Numbered from the stretch's first letter, positions 1-8,778 are shown. The stretch is 64,000 nt of DNA from Cohnella fermenti (GCF_004801405.1 NZ_SSOB01000018.1:62001-126000); one strand, 5' to 3'. Made by a program: numbers and translations. Notes: generated from the letters alone by a model not told the origin.

Positions 1-1
1 C

Positions 2-1432
2 GGGAACGCTTCGGAGACTCCGGCCGGAACGTCCGGCGCAGACTTCTCGGAGCCGGTCACGTTGAAGCTCTTGTTCTACACGGGGCAGTCCCAGCGACTG
101 GCCGAGATTGCGGGCAAGGAACTGAAGGAGCTCGTAAAAAAAGAAATCAATGCCCAGCTTGACCTCACCTATCTTCCATGGTCGGAGTACGGCGGAGGCA
201 AGACGGATCTGATGCTCTCCTCCGGCGAGGAATTCGCCGCCTACACGGACATCAATTACTTGTCCAAGTCCGTCTCCAAAGGCTTGTACGCCGACTTGAC
301 GCCCTATGTGGACGACTATGCGCCCGATCTGAAGAGCAATGTCGCCGCCGCTTCGTTCGACGCCTTCAAGATGAACGGCAAGCAGTATGCGATCCCGGTC
401 GGCAACCGGGCCAGCTCCGCGGCGTTCTACAGCGTTATGGTTCGCCAGGACCTGCTGGAAGAGGTCGGAATGTCCTCGGTCGGCTCGCTCGCGGAGCTGG
501 AGGAGTATTACGACAAGGTGCACGCCAAGCATCCGGACATGATCGGCTTCGCTTCCGCGGATGCGACCTACATGCTGATGTACGAGTACACGGACATGAA
601 CCTGAACTGGATCAACAACTTTATCGCCGTGAACGAAGCCGCCGAGGACGACAAGCTGATCAGTTGGTACGAATCGCCGGAGTTCAAAGCTTACGCGAGC
701 CTGATGAACGGCTGGTACAAGAAGGGCATCATTCCGAAGTACGCCGCAACCAATCAGCCTCAGCTTCTGTCCGACTGGAACGTGGGCAAGGCGATGTTCT
801 ACCCGGGAACGGCGACTCGCCCCATCGAAGGCATCGCTTCTATCACCCAGGCGGTCCCGACGGCCAAGCTTCAGAATTATTTTCTGAACAAGAACGACCG
901 TCCGAAGATCAGCCGCGGCACCTACAACACCGCCTACTTCGTGTCGGCGAACGCCAAGCATCCCGAGCGGTACGTCGCCTTCTTCAATCTGCTGCAGAAG
1001 AACCAGGAGCTGTATGACTTCTTCACATACGGCATCAAGGACAAGGACTACACAATTGACGAGAAAGGAAGAATTGCGAATCTGACGAGCGACCTGTTCT
1101 TCGACGACTGGATGATGATGAACGACAAGTTCATGCGATTCGAGACGAACGTGTCCGACGACTTCATCGAGGAATACAAGCATTGGGACGACGACGCCAT
1201 CCTGTCGAAGACGGCCGGCTTCAACTTCGACAACACCAAGGTCAAGAACGAGGAGGCCAAGCTGAACGGGGTATACACGGAATTCGTCGCGCCGATCTCC
1301 AGCGGCTTCGTCGATTACGACACATACTTCCCGAAGACCCTCGAGAAGCTGAAGGCCGCAGGCCTCGACGCCTACATCGCGGAGTACCAGCGGCAATTCT
1401 CGGAGTGGTCCGCCGGCAGGCCGCAATCGTAA
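2..1432 (+). CDS. Extracellular solute-binding protein, C-terminal part (cut by window edge)
   Basis: The reading frame is already open at the first bases, so the start, signal peptide and lipobox lie outside the window. The visible part begins with a Ser/Thr/Pro/Gly-rich stretch typical of the linker after a lipoprotein cysteine, then a family-1 sugar-binding fold (KLLFYTGQSQRLAEIAGKEL, later DLTPYVDDYAPDL and YAIPVGNR). Such proteins capture oligosaccharides outside the membrane for a CUT1 ABC transporter. Its permeases would lie upstream, out of view. An internal TTG at 62 is in frame but has no ribosome site and is unlikely to be the start. A strong hairpin follows at 1474-1516. The ligand cannot be named. 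Confidence 0.85.
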   Translation, partial: GNASETPAGTSGADFSEPVTLKLLFYTGQSQRLAEIAGKELKELVKKEINAQLDLTYLPWSEYGGGKTDLMLSSGEEFAAYTDINYLSKSVSKGLYADLTPYVDDYAPDLKSNVAAASFDAFKMNGKQYAIPVGNRASSAAFYSVMVRQDLLEEVGMSSVGSLAELEEYYDKVHAKHPDMIGFASADATYMLMYEYTDMNLNWINNFIAVNEAAEDDKLISWYESPEFKAYASLMNGWYKKGIIPKYAATNQPQLLSDWNVGKAMFYPGTATRPIEGIASITQAVPTAKLQNYFLNKNDRPKISRGTYNTAYFVSANAKHPERYVAFFNLLQKNQELYDFFTYGIKDKDYTIDEKGRIANLTSDLFFDDWMMMNDKFMRFETNVSDDFIEEYKHWDDDAILSKTAGFNFDNTKVKNEEAKLNGVYTEFVAPISSGFVDYDTYFPKTLEKLKAAGLDAYIAEYQRQFSEWSAGRPQS

Positions 1433-1473
1433 TCTCTAATCTTCGCCCCGATTCGTTCGATTGGGCGCACAAC

Positions 1474-1516
1474 GAGAAGGCCCGCTGCCGCGGTCACCCC
1501 GGCGGCGGGCCTTCTC
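1474..1516 (+). terminator. Hairpin terminator after the binding-protein gene
   Basis: A 17-bp stem with one G-U type mismatch (GAGAAGGCCCGCTGCCG pairing with CGGCGGCGGGCCTTCTC) around a short loop. It lies 41 bp after the stop codon. A loose T-containing stretch follows rather than a clean T-run. Confidence 0.7.
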
Positions 1517-1528
1517 TCGATTGCACGA

Positions 1529-1709
1529 TTTTATGCGGTTTTTCACATTCGTTCGCCTGAATTTGCGATGATTAGAGGCGTTTTATGCGATTTTTCGCAT
1601 ATATAGGGACAGTTCGGGTCACAACGGCCCCCATGAATGTGGTTTTTCGCATAAAATCATCCAACTGCCCCGTTATCGCGCTGCACCAATGCGGTTTTTC
1701 ACATAAATT
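1529..1709. repeat. Four-hairpin interspersed repeat, copy A
   Basis: Four copies of a 16-bp near-palindrome (consensus ATGYGRTTTTTCRCAT: 6-bp arms, TTTT loop) start at 1533, 1585, 1637 and 1689, exactly 52 bp apart. The first two carry TTTT on their left and the last two AAA(A) on their right, so the whole unit is roughly symmetric. The DNA between hairpins is not conserved. It sits between two convergent genes. Related copies are at 4491-4670, 36578-36757 and, decayed, 51825-51910. The 52-bp period breaks the reading frame, so this is not a protein repeat. Function unknown. Confidence 0.85.
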
Positions 1710-1862
1710 CGCGTCGCTCCACCGCCCTCAGCGGCCACAGCCGGAGGCCTCGCATCGCTTGCGGAGCCTCCGGCTTCTCGTTTACCGAACGGGCTTGTTC
1801 GGGCCTTATTCGACTCTTGCTCCGTTAGTGCCCGCTCCTCACCCGCGCCCCATTATCGCGGA

Positions 1863-4175
1863 TTATCGAGGCCGAAGCTCGTAGGTCTCGCCCTTCCGCG
1901 TCTGCAGCTCCAGCACGCCGGCTTCGCGCTGCTCGACGAAGACGGGCACCGTGCCGTCCTGCCGCACAACACGCAGAGGAGCATCCGCCCTCAGCCGGAG
2001 CAGCGAGCCGCAGGTCGATTGAACCGTGGCGCATTCGAGCCGTCCTTCGCTCCATTCCAGGTCGACCCGGAAGCCCCCTCGCGCGCGCAGCCCCTCGATG
2101 CGGCCGCTCGGCCACGAATCGGGCAGCGCCGGCAGCAGGCGGACTTCGTCGAGATGGCTCTGGAGCAGCATCTCGGCAATGCCGGCGACCGCTCCGAAGT
2201 TGCCGTCGATCTGGAACGGCGGATGATTGTCGAGCAGATTCGGCAGCGTGGACTGCTCGAGCAGCGCCAGCGTATGTGCGTAAGCCTGATTGCCGTTCAG
2301 CAGCCGGGCCCAGAAGTTGATGATCCATGCCCGGCTCCAGCCGGTATGGCCGCCTCCGCCCGCGAGCCTCCGCCTCAGCGAGACTTCCGCGGCCTTGGCC
2401 AGCTCCGGCGTCTTGTCGGGGCTGATCGTCGTGCCCGGATGCAAGCCGAACAGATGCGAGATGTGGCGGTGGCCGGGGTCCTTCTCCTCGTAGTCCTCCA
2501 GCCATTCCTGCAATTGACCGTGCAGGCCGATCTTCATCTCCGGCAGCCGGGACATAATCCGTTCCCACTCCCCGCGGTCCTCTTCGTCCACACCGAGAAT
2601 TCGTGCGGCCTCAAGGCAAGCGCCGAACAGCTCGCCCACAATCTGCGTATCCATCGCGGGGCCGTAGCACAGCGTGCCGGTCTCTCCGTTCGGCAGCCGG
2701 TAATGATTCTCCGGCGACACCGAAGGATTCGTCACCAGATAACCCTCCGGACTCTCGACGAGGAAGTCCTGGAAGAACAATGCCGCTTCCTTCATAGTAT
2801 CGTACGCCCGTCTCAGGAACCGCTCCTCCGGATGGAATCGGTAGTGCTCCCACATATGCAAGGCGAGCCAGGCGCCTCCCATGACCCACTGCGTGGCGGG
2901 GCCGTAGATATCCTGCGGAGCCGTATCGGCCCACAGGTCCGTATTGTGGTGGGCCGCGAACCCGCGGCAGCCGTACATGGACCGGGCCGTCACGCGTCCG
3001 TTCTCCCGCATCCGTTCGATGAGCTCGAAGAGCGGCTCATGGCAATCCTCTAGGCTGCAAGATTCGGCGGGCCAGTAGTTCATCTGCGTGTTGATGTTGA
3101 TCGTATACTTGCTGTCCCACGGCGGTGTCATCGAGTCGTTCCAGATGCCCTGCAAGTTGGCCGGAAGCGACCCCGGCCGACTGCAGGCGATGAGCAGATA
3201 GCGGCCAAAGTGGAAAAACAACGTGATCAGCCCGTCATCCCGCTCCCCCTGCCGAACCCGCTCCAGCCGCTTCGCCGCGGACAATCCGGCCCGCGCCCGC
3301 TCCCGCTCCTCGACGCCGAGCTCCAGCCTTGTTCTCCGGAACAAGGGCGCATAATCCTCGACATGCCTCCTTCTCAACTCCTCGCAGGAACAAGCCGCCG
3401 CGCTCGCGAGCAGCTCGAAGCAATGCCGATCCGGGTCCGCATGGCGGAACGTCCCGGCGACGGCGAGAAGCAGCGTCGCTTCATCCGCCCCTTCAACGAA
3501 GAGATGCTCGCCGACGATGCGCACCCGTCCTCCGGAGGCAACCGCCTTCACCGCCGCCGTATACGCAAGCCCGTCCCGGCCGCCGCAGTCGTTGCTCATC
3601 GCAACGGTATCCGTTCCGTGCCGGAACGAACGGTCCATATACCTCCCTTTGTTCCGCTCGAAGCGCGCGTTAAACGACAAGGAGCCGGGGCGATCGGCCC
3701 GAAGGCGGACAACCATCACCTGATCCGGGTAGCTGCAGAACACCTCGCGCCGATAGGCCACGCCGCCGATCTCGTAGACCGTCGACGCGATGGCCGTCTC
3801 CAGGTCCAGCTCCCGGCGATAGCCCGTCGTCTCTCCCGCGGGATGATCGAACCGGAGCAGCAGATTGCCCGCAGTCAAGTAATGCCTCTCGCTCCGGGGC
3901 GTCGCGGAGAGAGCCGCTTCCGCCAGCCGGTGCGCCTCCTTCAGCTTGCCTTCGAACACAAGCCGCCGCACTTCGGGAAGATTGTCCAGAGCGTCGGGGT
4001 TGTTGCGGTTCCGATAGCCTCCGTACCAGATCGAGTCTTCGTTAAACTGCACGGTCTCCTCGCCGACACCCCCGAATATCATCCCGCCGAGCCGTCCGTT
4101 CCCCACGGGCAGCGCCTCATTCCAATCATGCGCCGGCTCGTCATATCGCATCAGCGTCTCCGACAATCGGATCAT
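1863..4175 (-). CDS. Glycoside hydrolase family 95 (alpha-L-fucosidase / alpha-L-galactosidase)
   Basis: 770 residues with no signal peptide, so a cytoplasmic enzyme that trims imported oligosaccharides. The GH95 N-terminal beta domain is clear ([27 protein letters not shown]). The (alpha/alpha)6 barrel carries NINTQMNYWPAE near residue 360 (the paired Asn that activate water in GH95), SVSPENHYRLP near 487 (the Glu general acid region) and FQIDGNFGA near 657 (the catalytic-site Asp). The family inverts and releases L-fucose, or in some members L-galactose, from alpha-1,2 linkages. The ATG has an AGGGAG ribosome site. The next gene on this strand (GH2, 4753) ends about 580 bp upstream at a terminator, so this gene has its own promoter. 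A second GH95 lies at 12516-14900. Confidence 0.93.
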   Translation of the reverse strand: MIRLSETLMRYDEPAHDWNEALPVGNGRLGGMIFGGVGEETVQFNEDSIWYGGYRNRNNPDALDNLPEVRRLVFEGKLKEAHRLAEAALSATPRSERHYLTAGNLLLRFDHPAGETTGYRRELDLETAIASTVYEIGGVAYRREVFCSYPDQVMVVRLRADRPGSLSFNARFERNKGRYMDRSFRHGTDTVAMSNDCGGRDGLAYTAAVKAVASGGRVRIVGEHLFVEGADEATLLLAVAGTFRHADPDRHCFELLASAAACSCEELRRRHVEDYAPLFRRTRLELGVEERERARAGLSAAKRLERVRQGERDDGLITLFFHFGRYLLIACSRPGSLPANLQGIWNDSMTPPWDSKYTININTQMNYWPAESCSLEDCHEPLFELIERMRENGRVTARSMYGCRGFAAHHNTDLWADTAPQDIYGPATQWVMGGAWLALHMWEHYRFHPEERFLRRAYDTMKEAALFFQDFLVESPEGYLVTNPSVSPENHYRLPNGETGTLCYGPAMDTQIVGELFGACLEAARILGVDEEDRGEWERIMSRLPEMKIGLHGQLQEWLEDYEEKDPGHRHISHLFGLHPGTTISPDKTPELAKAAEVSLRRRLAGGGGHTGWSRAWIINFWARLLNGNQAYAHTLALLEQSTLPNLLDNHPPFQIDGNFGAVAGIAEMLLQSHLDEVRLLPALPDSWPSGRIEGLRARGGFRVDLEWSEGRLECATVQSTCGSLLRLRADAPLRVVRQDGTVPVFVEQREAGVLELQTRKGETYELRPR

Positions 4176-4236
4176 GCTCTGATCTCCCTCTTCCTGAGAA
4201 TGTCATCCGGACCTTAAAGATCCTGCAAGCACCCTC

Positions 4237-4242
4237 ATTATA
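4237..4242 (-). promoter_or_regulatory. Probable -10 box of the GH95 gene
   Basis: Perfect TATAAT on the minus strand about 60 bp before the ATG, with no good -35 at the right distance. That is the pattern expected of an activator-dependent promoter. Confidence 0.45.
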
Positions 4243-4490
4243 GTAAAGAAACCAGTCAATTTCTCACTTCCCACTGCCCATTCCAGCCGAAAATTACACT
4301 ATTATGTTCTTCCCAACAAACTACCGGAACGCTCGCCCAACAAAAATAAGGCTATCTTCCCCCTGCAACTATAATGGCCCATGCGCCCGAACAAAGCTAT
4401 CGAGCTTGCTTGAGGCCGAATTCAGTTGGAAGGGGACCGATTGCAACACTCCTTCGTTGACGGTTGCCTCTTGCATCGGACGATCTATGA

Positions 4491-4670
4491 TTTTATACGA
4501 TTTTTCACATTCATCGCTCGGGATTCGGGCGAATCAAGGGGTTTTATGCTATTTTTAACATATATACGAATGTTCCGGGCCGGAACAGGCCCAACGAATA
4601 TGCTTTTTCACATAAAATCGCCCGAGTGGGCCGGTATCGAGCAGCGCCAATGTGAAATTTCACATAAATT
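4491..4670. repeat. Four-hairpin interspersed repeat, copy B
   Basis: Same design as the element at 1529-1709. Cores start at 4495, 4546, 4598 and 4650 (spacing 51, 52, 52). The last core, ATGTGAAATTTCACAT, is a perfect palindrome. The third core is the most decayed. It lies between the GH95 promoter region and the 3' end of the GH2 gene. Confidence 0.8.
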
Positions 4671-4710
4671 CCTGCAGGTACCGGCATTAACGGCATCACA
4701 ACCTTCAACC

Positions 4711-4741
4711 AAAAAATCCGGGGGCTTCTGCGCCCCCGGAT
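4711..4741 (-). terminator. Rho-independent terminator of the GH2 gene
   Basis: On the minus strand a 10-bp GC-rich stem (ATCCGGGGGC with GCCCCCGGAT) is followed directly by TTTTTT, 11 bp after the stop of the GH2 gene at 4753. Confidence 0.9.
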
Positions 4742-4752
4742 ACACCGCCGCC

Positions 4753-7059
4753 TTACCCGACCTCCACTGCCGCACGCCCCGACTCCATCCCGTCCGCGAA
4801 CGCCGTCAGTTCCACGCGGCCGGGTTCGCCCGTCAGCGAGAGGACTGCGCTGGCACAGCCCCGGTACAGGTGGCGCCATGAGGAATCGTACGGCTCGGCG
4901 GAGCAAAGATCGCCGTTGTCCACGCCGATGAGCTCGGCCGGGCCGATGACGCGGAATGTCACCTTGGAGCTGTCGCGGAACACGGGCGTGCCGTCCTTGT
5001 CCAGCGCGCGGACCGTGAACAGTTGCGAATAGCCTTCCCTTGCCGCCAGGCGAGTCTCGGCAATCGGGTCGAAGCCGAGCTTCGCGGCCTGGCCCGGCGT
5101 GCGCAGCGTGTACTGGCATACCTCTTCGCCGTTATTGAAGCCGCGAACCGTGACCGTTCCCGGCAAGTACGGAAGGAAGCCCGTAATCATCCGGTTCGGA
5201 TAGGACGACGGCTTGTTCACGTAGAACCGCTTGCCGTTCACCTCGACCGTCACTTCTTCGCAGTTGGAGGCGATCATATACGGAACGACGGTCTTGTTGA
5301 ATTGCGGGAAGCTCCAATGGCTCGCATATCTCGGCGCATCCCAATGCTCCTTCACGCCCTCGTCCTGCAGCGAGTAGTCCATCACCGCGAAGTAGACCAT
5401 CGGCTGCTCGGACCAATAGCTCTCGTACAGATACGAGATCGGCTTGCGCTCGCCGTTCGTCGCGAACACCGAGCCGGCCCAGCCCTTGGCCGGGTATCCC
5501 ATCGACTCGCCGAGGTAATCGATCCCCGTCCACAGCATGCCTCCGATGACGTAGTCGTGTTTTTCCACATCCATCCACGGCACTTCGTCGCTGAAGTTCT
5601 GCATCTGATCCACATGCCCGCGGAAAAACTGATACGTCTCCGACCCCAAAATCAGCTTGTCCGGAACTGCCTTGTGGATGGCCGGGTACCATTGCTCCTG
5701 GTAGTTGCAACTGATCACGTCGACGATCTCGGCGATTCGCCGGATGCGCTCGACCCTCTCGTTCAGATCGTCGATCTCCGTCTCGCTGACCTCGTCGACG
5801 AATTGCTGCACGTCCTTCACCTGGGCCAGGTCCACGTTGCTCTCATACTTGAAGTGCGGGTTCATCGCATAGGAGACCGGCCGCGTATCGTCCAGCGTCG
5901 CGAGATGATCCTTAAGCATCTTAAGAATCCGCAGCATCGACGGCTGTCCCTGATTCTCGACCTCGTTGCCGACGCCCCACATGAACACGCACGGGTGATT
6001 GCGGTCCCGCCTCACCATGCTCTCCAGGTCGCGCTGCCATTCCGTCTCGAAGTACCTCCGGTACGAGCCGGCGGTCCACTTGTCGAACGGCTCCTCGTAG
6101 ACCAGCAAGCCCAGTTCGTCGCACAGATCGAGAAGCTCCGCCGCCGGCATGTGGTGGGCGGTCCGGATCGCGTTGCAGCCCATCGCCTTGAACCGGATCA
6201 GCCGGTCTCGCCAGATCTCCGACGGGGCGGCGATCCCGAGGCAGCCCGCATCCTGGTGAATGCAGAAGCCTTTGATCTTCGTCGCCTTGCCGTTCACGAA
6301 CATCCCTTGGCCGGCGATCATCTCGATCTCCCGGACACCGATCCGCATCGCGTACGTATCGACAGCCTGCTCCCCGTCCAGCAGCGACAGCTCCAGCGCA
6401 TACAGGTGCGGCGACTCGGGGCTCCACATCTTGACCTGCGGAAGCTCGAGCCGAATCGTTCCGCTGCCGGACCCGGACGAGACGTCGGCCGTCCCCTCCT
6501 TCAGGCTGGCTGCGACCGGGTCGGTCGTGCCCGTCCGAATGACGACGATCCCCTTGTCCCCTTCGACGGCGGTCGTCACCTGAATGTCCTCCGGCTTCAG
6601 ATGCCGCTTCGGGAGCTCGAGAAGCTTGACCGTGCGGTAGATGCCGGCCCCCGAATACCATCGATCGGACGGCAGCGCCGTGTTGTCCACCTTGACGAGA
6701 ATCCGATTGTGTCCCGCCCGGATGCAGTCGGTAATCTCCACCGCGAAGCTCGAATAACCGTACTTCCGTCCTCCGACTTCGGTGCCGTTTATCCAGACCG
6801 TACTATTCTCATAGATGCCATCGAACTGAAGCTGGTAGACACGATCCTCTCGAACCTCCTGCAGCCACAGCTCCCTCCGATACCAACCGATGCCCTGGCG
6901 GTCCCGGAAGCCTTGCGCTTCGGCCTGGTCCATCTGGCGGTTCGTCGGCGTGTGAATGGCCCAGTCGTGGGGCAGCCTCACCGGCGCGAAGCTCGCGTCA
7001 TCAGGCTCTTGCAGCGTAAACTCCCACCCGCTCATGATCTTCGTTACCACTCTGCACAT
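4753..7059 (-). CDS. Glycoside hydrolase family 2 (beta-galactosidase-like)
   Basis: 768 residues, no signal peptide. The jelly-roll sugar-binding domain is first (LPHDWAI, GIGWYRRELW, FDGIYENSTVWING), then an immunoglobulin-like domain and the TIM barrel. FMWGVGNEVEN near residue 365 holds the acid/base Glu of the NE pair, and LILGSETYQFF near 472 the likely nucleophile. The C-terminal part (VTVRGFNNGEE, RVIGPAELIGVDNGD) matches the extra beta-sandwich domains of GH2 enzymes from gut and soil bacteria. The exact sugar (galactose, glucuronate or another) cannot be decided from sequence. The ATG at 7059 has an AAGGAAGGG site; an in-frame ATG 24 bp downstream is a weaker alternative. It is divergent from an AraC gene across 120 bp. 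Confidence 0.9.
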   Translation of the reverse strand: MCRVVTKIMSGWEFTLQEPDDASFAPVRLPHDWAIHTPTNRQMDQAEAQGFRDRQGIGWYRRELWLQEVREDRVYQLQFDGIYENSTVWINGTEVGGRKYGYSSFAVEITDCIRAGHNRILVKVDNTALPSDRWYSGAGIYRTVKLLELPKRHLKPEDIQVTTAVEGDKGIVVIRTGTTDPVAASLKEGTADVSSGSGSGTIRLELPQVKMWSPESPHLYALELSLLDGEQAVDTYAMRIGVREIEMIAGQGMFVNGKATKIKGFCIHQDAGCLGIAAPSEIWRDRLIRFKAMGCNAIRTAHHMPAAELLDLCDELGLLVYEEPFDKWTAGSYRRYFETEWQRDLESMVRRDRNHPCVFMWGVGNEVENQGQPSMLRILKMLKDHLATLDDTRPVSYAMNPHFKYESNVDLAQVKDVQQFVDEVSETEIDDLNERVERIRRIAEIVDVISCNYQEQWYPAIHKAVPDKLILGSETYQFFRGHVDQMQNFSDEVPWMDVEKHDYVIGGMLWTGIDYLGESMGYPAKGWAGSVFATNGERKPISYLYESYWSEQPMVYFAVMDYSLQDEGVKEHWDAPRYASHWSFPQFNKTVVPYMIASNCEEVTVEVNGKRFYVNKPSSYPNRMITGFLPYLPGTVTVRGFNNGEEVCQYTLRTPGQAAKLGFDPIAETRLAAREGYSQLFTVRALDKDGTPVFRDSSKVTFRVIGPAELIGVDNGDLCSAEPYDSSWRHLYRGCASAVLSLTGEPGRVELTAFADGMESGRAAVEVG

Positions 7060-7179
7060 AACGTCACGTTCCCTTCCTTCAGGCAGTTATCTTTGCTATA
7101 TTATTATTGTAAATTGCGGGGAATCGGCTAACAATCTAATGATTTTAAGAAGGATATGATAATATTAAGGTGGTCGGCC

Positions 7180-8010
7180 ATGCCAAGAAGATACATTCCC
7201 GTCGTGACGCCATCCGACAAGGAGCTGCCGTACTACGTGCTGGATGTGGGGCAGACATGGCAGCAGGAGCACGTCGTCAGGCCGAACGGCTACCTGCACC
7301 AATGGATTCAGTGCGTGGAGGGAGAAGGCGAGCTGAAGCTGGAGGGCAAGACGTACCGAATCCGGGAAGGAACGGCCATGCTGCTGTTCAAGGGGGCGCC
7401 GCATGAATATTATGCCGCAGGCCCGACCTGGGTGGTCGATTGGATCGTCTTCGACGGCGGGCAGGTGGAGACGTTCCTGAAGCAGACGGCCGGCATCGCG
7501 TCCTCAGGCGTTCTATACTTGTCCAATCCGGAGGCGTTCCGGGTGCGAATTCAGGCGGTCCTCGACCTCGATCGGGCGGACGTGGCCTTCAAGGGACTTC
7601 ACGGCTCCAGTATCCTGTACGGGCTGCTGACCGACATTATGCAGTACGCCTCCGCACAGCCGAACAACAGCGCTACAAGTTTGAATCTTCGGTTGAAGCC
7701 GCTTTTCCACTATATCGATCTGCACTACGCCGAGGGCCTGACCTTGAACGAGCTGTCCGCCTTGACCGAATACACGCCGCAGCATCTGTGCACCGTCTTC
7801 AAGAAGACGATGGGCATCCGGCTGTTCCAGTACATCAATTCCGTGCGCATCAAGAAGAGCAAGGAGCTGCTTCTGCAGCAGCCGAACCTGCAGGTCAAGG
7901 AGATTGCCGGGATGGTCGGCTTCGACGACGTCAACTACTTCTGCACCGTCTTCAAGAAGCTGGAGCAGCGGAGCCCGAACCAGTACCGGGGCCTTCATGC
8001 GAGGGGGTAG
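7180..8010 (+). CDS. AraC-family transcriptional regulator
   Basis: 276 residues. The N-terminal part is a cupin-type sugar-sensing domain (CVEGEGELKLEGKTYRI, FKGAPHEYY), and the C-terminus has the two helix-turn-helix motifs of AraC proteins (LTLNELSALTEYTPQHLCTV and VKEIAGMVGFDDVNYFCTVF). The ATG at 7180 is chosen because AAGGTGG lies 7 bp before it; an ATG at 7156 would add eight residues but has a poorly spaced site. It is divergent from the GH2 gene at 7059, which it most likely controls through the 120-bp shared promoter region. Confidence 0.92.
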   Translation: MPRRYIPVVTPSDKELPYYVLDVGQTWQQEHVVRPNGYLHQWIQCVEGEGELKLEGKTYRIREGTAMLLFKGAPHEYYAAGPTWVVDWIVFDGGQVETFLKQTAGIASSGVLYLSNPEAFRVRIQAVLDLDRADVAFKGLHGSSILYGLLTDIMQYASAQPNNSATSLNLRLKPLFHYIDLHYAEGLTLNELSALTEYTPQHLCTVFKKTMGIRLFQYINSVRIKKSKELLLQQPNLQVKEIAGMVGFDDVNYFCTVFKKLEQRSPNQYRGLHARG

Positions 8011-8059
8011 GGGACGCTGAGGGGGCACGGAGGGGATGAGGTTGGTCCATTCCGGATTT

Positions 8060-8262
8060 GGGTGCAGGCCGCGAAATGTAGTAGGAAATTCATGCTTATT
8101 GGCCGATTTGGGGTGCAGATTGCATAATGTAGTCGGATTTTCATGCTTATTGGCTCGTGTTGAGCGCGGGCTGCGGAATGTAATCGAAAATCCGTGCTTA
8201 TTCTCTTATTTGGAGCGCATGCCGCGAAATGTAGTCGAAATTTCACGCTTATTGGCTCGATC
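8060..8262. repeat. Four-unit 51-bp tandem repeat (family 2, array 1)
   Basis: Four diverged units each contain a block like CGCGAAATGTAGTCGAAATT followed by TCAYGCTTATTGGCTCG. The TGCTTATT-type block ends at 8100, 8151, 8202 and 8253, an exact 51-bp step. Both strands stay open through it, giving 17-residue peptide periods (minus strand: PISMKIRLHYAICTPN and relatives), but no start codon with a ribosome site was found. A second array of the same family is at 15096-15256. It fills most of the gap 8011-8328. Confidence 0.8.
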
Positions 8263-8294
8263 CGACCTCGGGTCAAGCGCGTTATGGTTCACAA

Positions 8295-8320
8295 TAAAGA
8301 AAAGCCCCGGGAAGGGGCTT
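8295..8320 (-). terminator. Rho-independent terminator of the coiled-coil gene
   Basis: On the minus strand AAGCCCC pairs with GGGGCTT across a short loop and is followed by TTCTTT, just after the stop of the gene at 8329. Confidence 0.8.
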
Positions 8321-8328
8321 GCAGGGGC

Positions 8329-8778
8329 TTACGATTGAGCGGGCTTCAGAGAGTCTACTTCTACCATCGTTTCGCTTAAATCCGTCTCCATGGCGGTCAT
8401 CCGACGAGCGAGGGTTTTGAAGTTGACGCTCGTCTCGTGCTGGAAGTCGGTTAACTTCTTATCCGTATGTTTAATTAACGCGATGATATCCTCATTCTGT
8501 GCTGCCTCTATGCGATTCAGAGAATTCTGCACCGAGTCGAAGCGATCTTCGAAGGAATCCAAGCGCAGATCGACCTTGTCCAGTCTAAGCTCGACATTCT
8601 CTAGCCGGGACTCCACCTTATCCATTCTCAGTTCGAGATTCTCTAGCCGGGAGTCCATCTTGTCCAGTCTATTGTCGATCTTCTCCAGGTGGGAGTCGAT
8701 GGTGTCAAAGCGCTCGTTCAATGGTTGCAGTTGTTCTTGAATAACCAGTCTTAATGCGTTCACCAATTCAGCATCCAT
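8329..8778 (-). CDS. Small coiled-coil protein of unknown function
   Basis: 149 residues, almost entirely heptad coiled coil. Units of the RLDKMDSRLENLELRM type recur from about residue 30 to 85, with Leu/Met/Val at core positions and charged residues elsewhere. A second helical segment follows (DIIALIKHTDKKLTDFQHET). There is no signal peptide, membrane segment or cysteine. The ATG at 8778 is chosen because GGAGG lies 8 bp before it; an earlier in-frame start at 8796 has no site. Such proteins are common in Paenibacillus-like genomes and are usually left hypothetical. It is monocistronic with its own terminator and is not obviously tied to the sugar genes. Confidence 0.8.
   Translation of the reverse strand: MDAELVNALRLVIQEQLQPLNERFDTIDSHLEKIDNRLDKMDSRLENLELRMDKVESRLENVELRLDKVDLRLDSFEDRFDSVQNSLNRIEAAQNEDIIALIKHTDKKLTDFQHETSVNFKTLARRMTAMETDLSETMVEVDSLKPAQS

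Noticed and set aside
1529-1709. CRISPR-like or insertion-sequence reading of the hairpin element
   Set aside because: The conserved part is only 16 bp with dyad symmetry, the intervals are the same length in every copy with unrelated sequence, and there is no transposase or clear target duplication.
5023-7131. Long open frame on the plus strand opposite the GH2 gene, and similar long frames opposite the GH95 and FAD genes
   Set aside because: They mirror GC-rich coding genes, have no family features, ribosome sites or operon logic, and their composition (Arg/Pro/His-rich) is that of antisense shadows.
7060-7179. Riboswitch or structured leader before GH2 or AraC
   Set aside because: The interval is short and AT-rich without recognisable riboswitch or T-box features; the same negative result holds for the other leaders inspected.
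8036-8338. Possible small repeat protein on either strand across the 51-bp array
   Set aside because: The 17-residue period is a consequence of the 51-bp DNA repeat. The minus frame begins at a TTG with no ribosome site, and the plus-strand start is also unsupported. Kept as a DNA repeat, coding left open in the findings.
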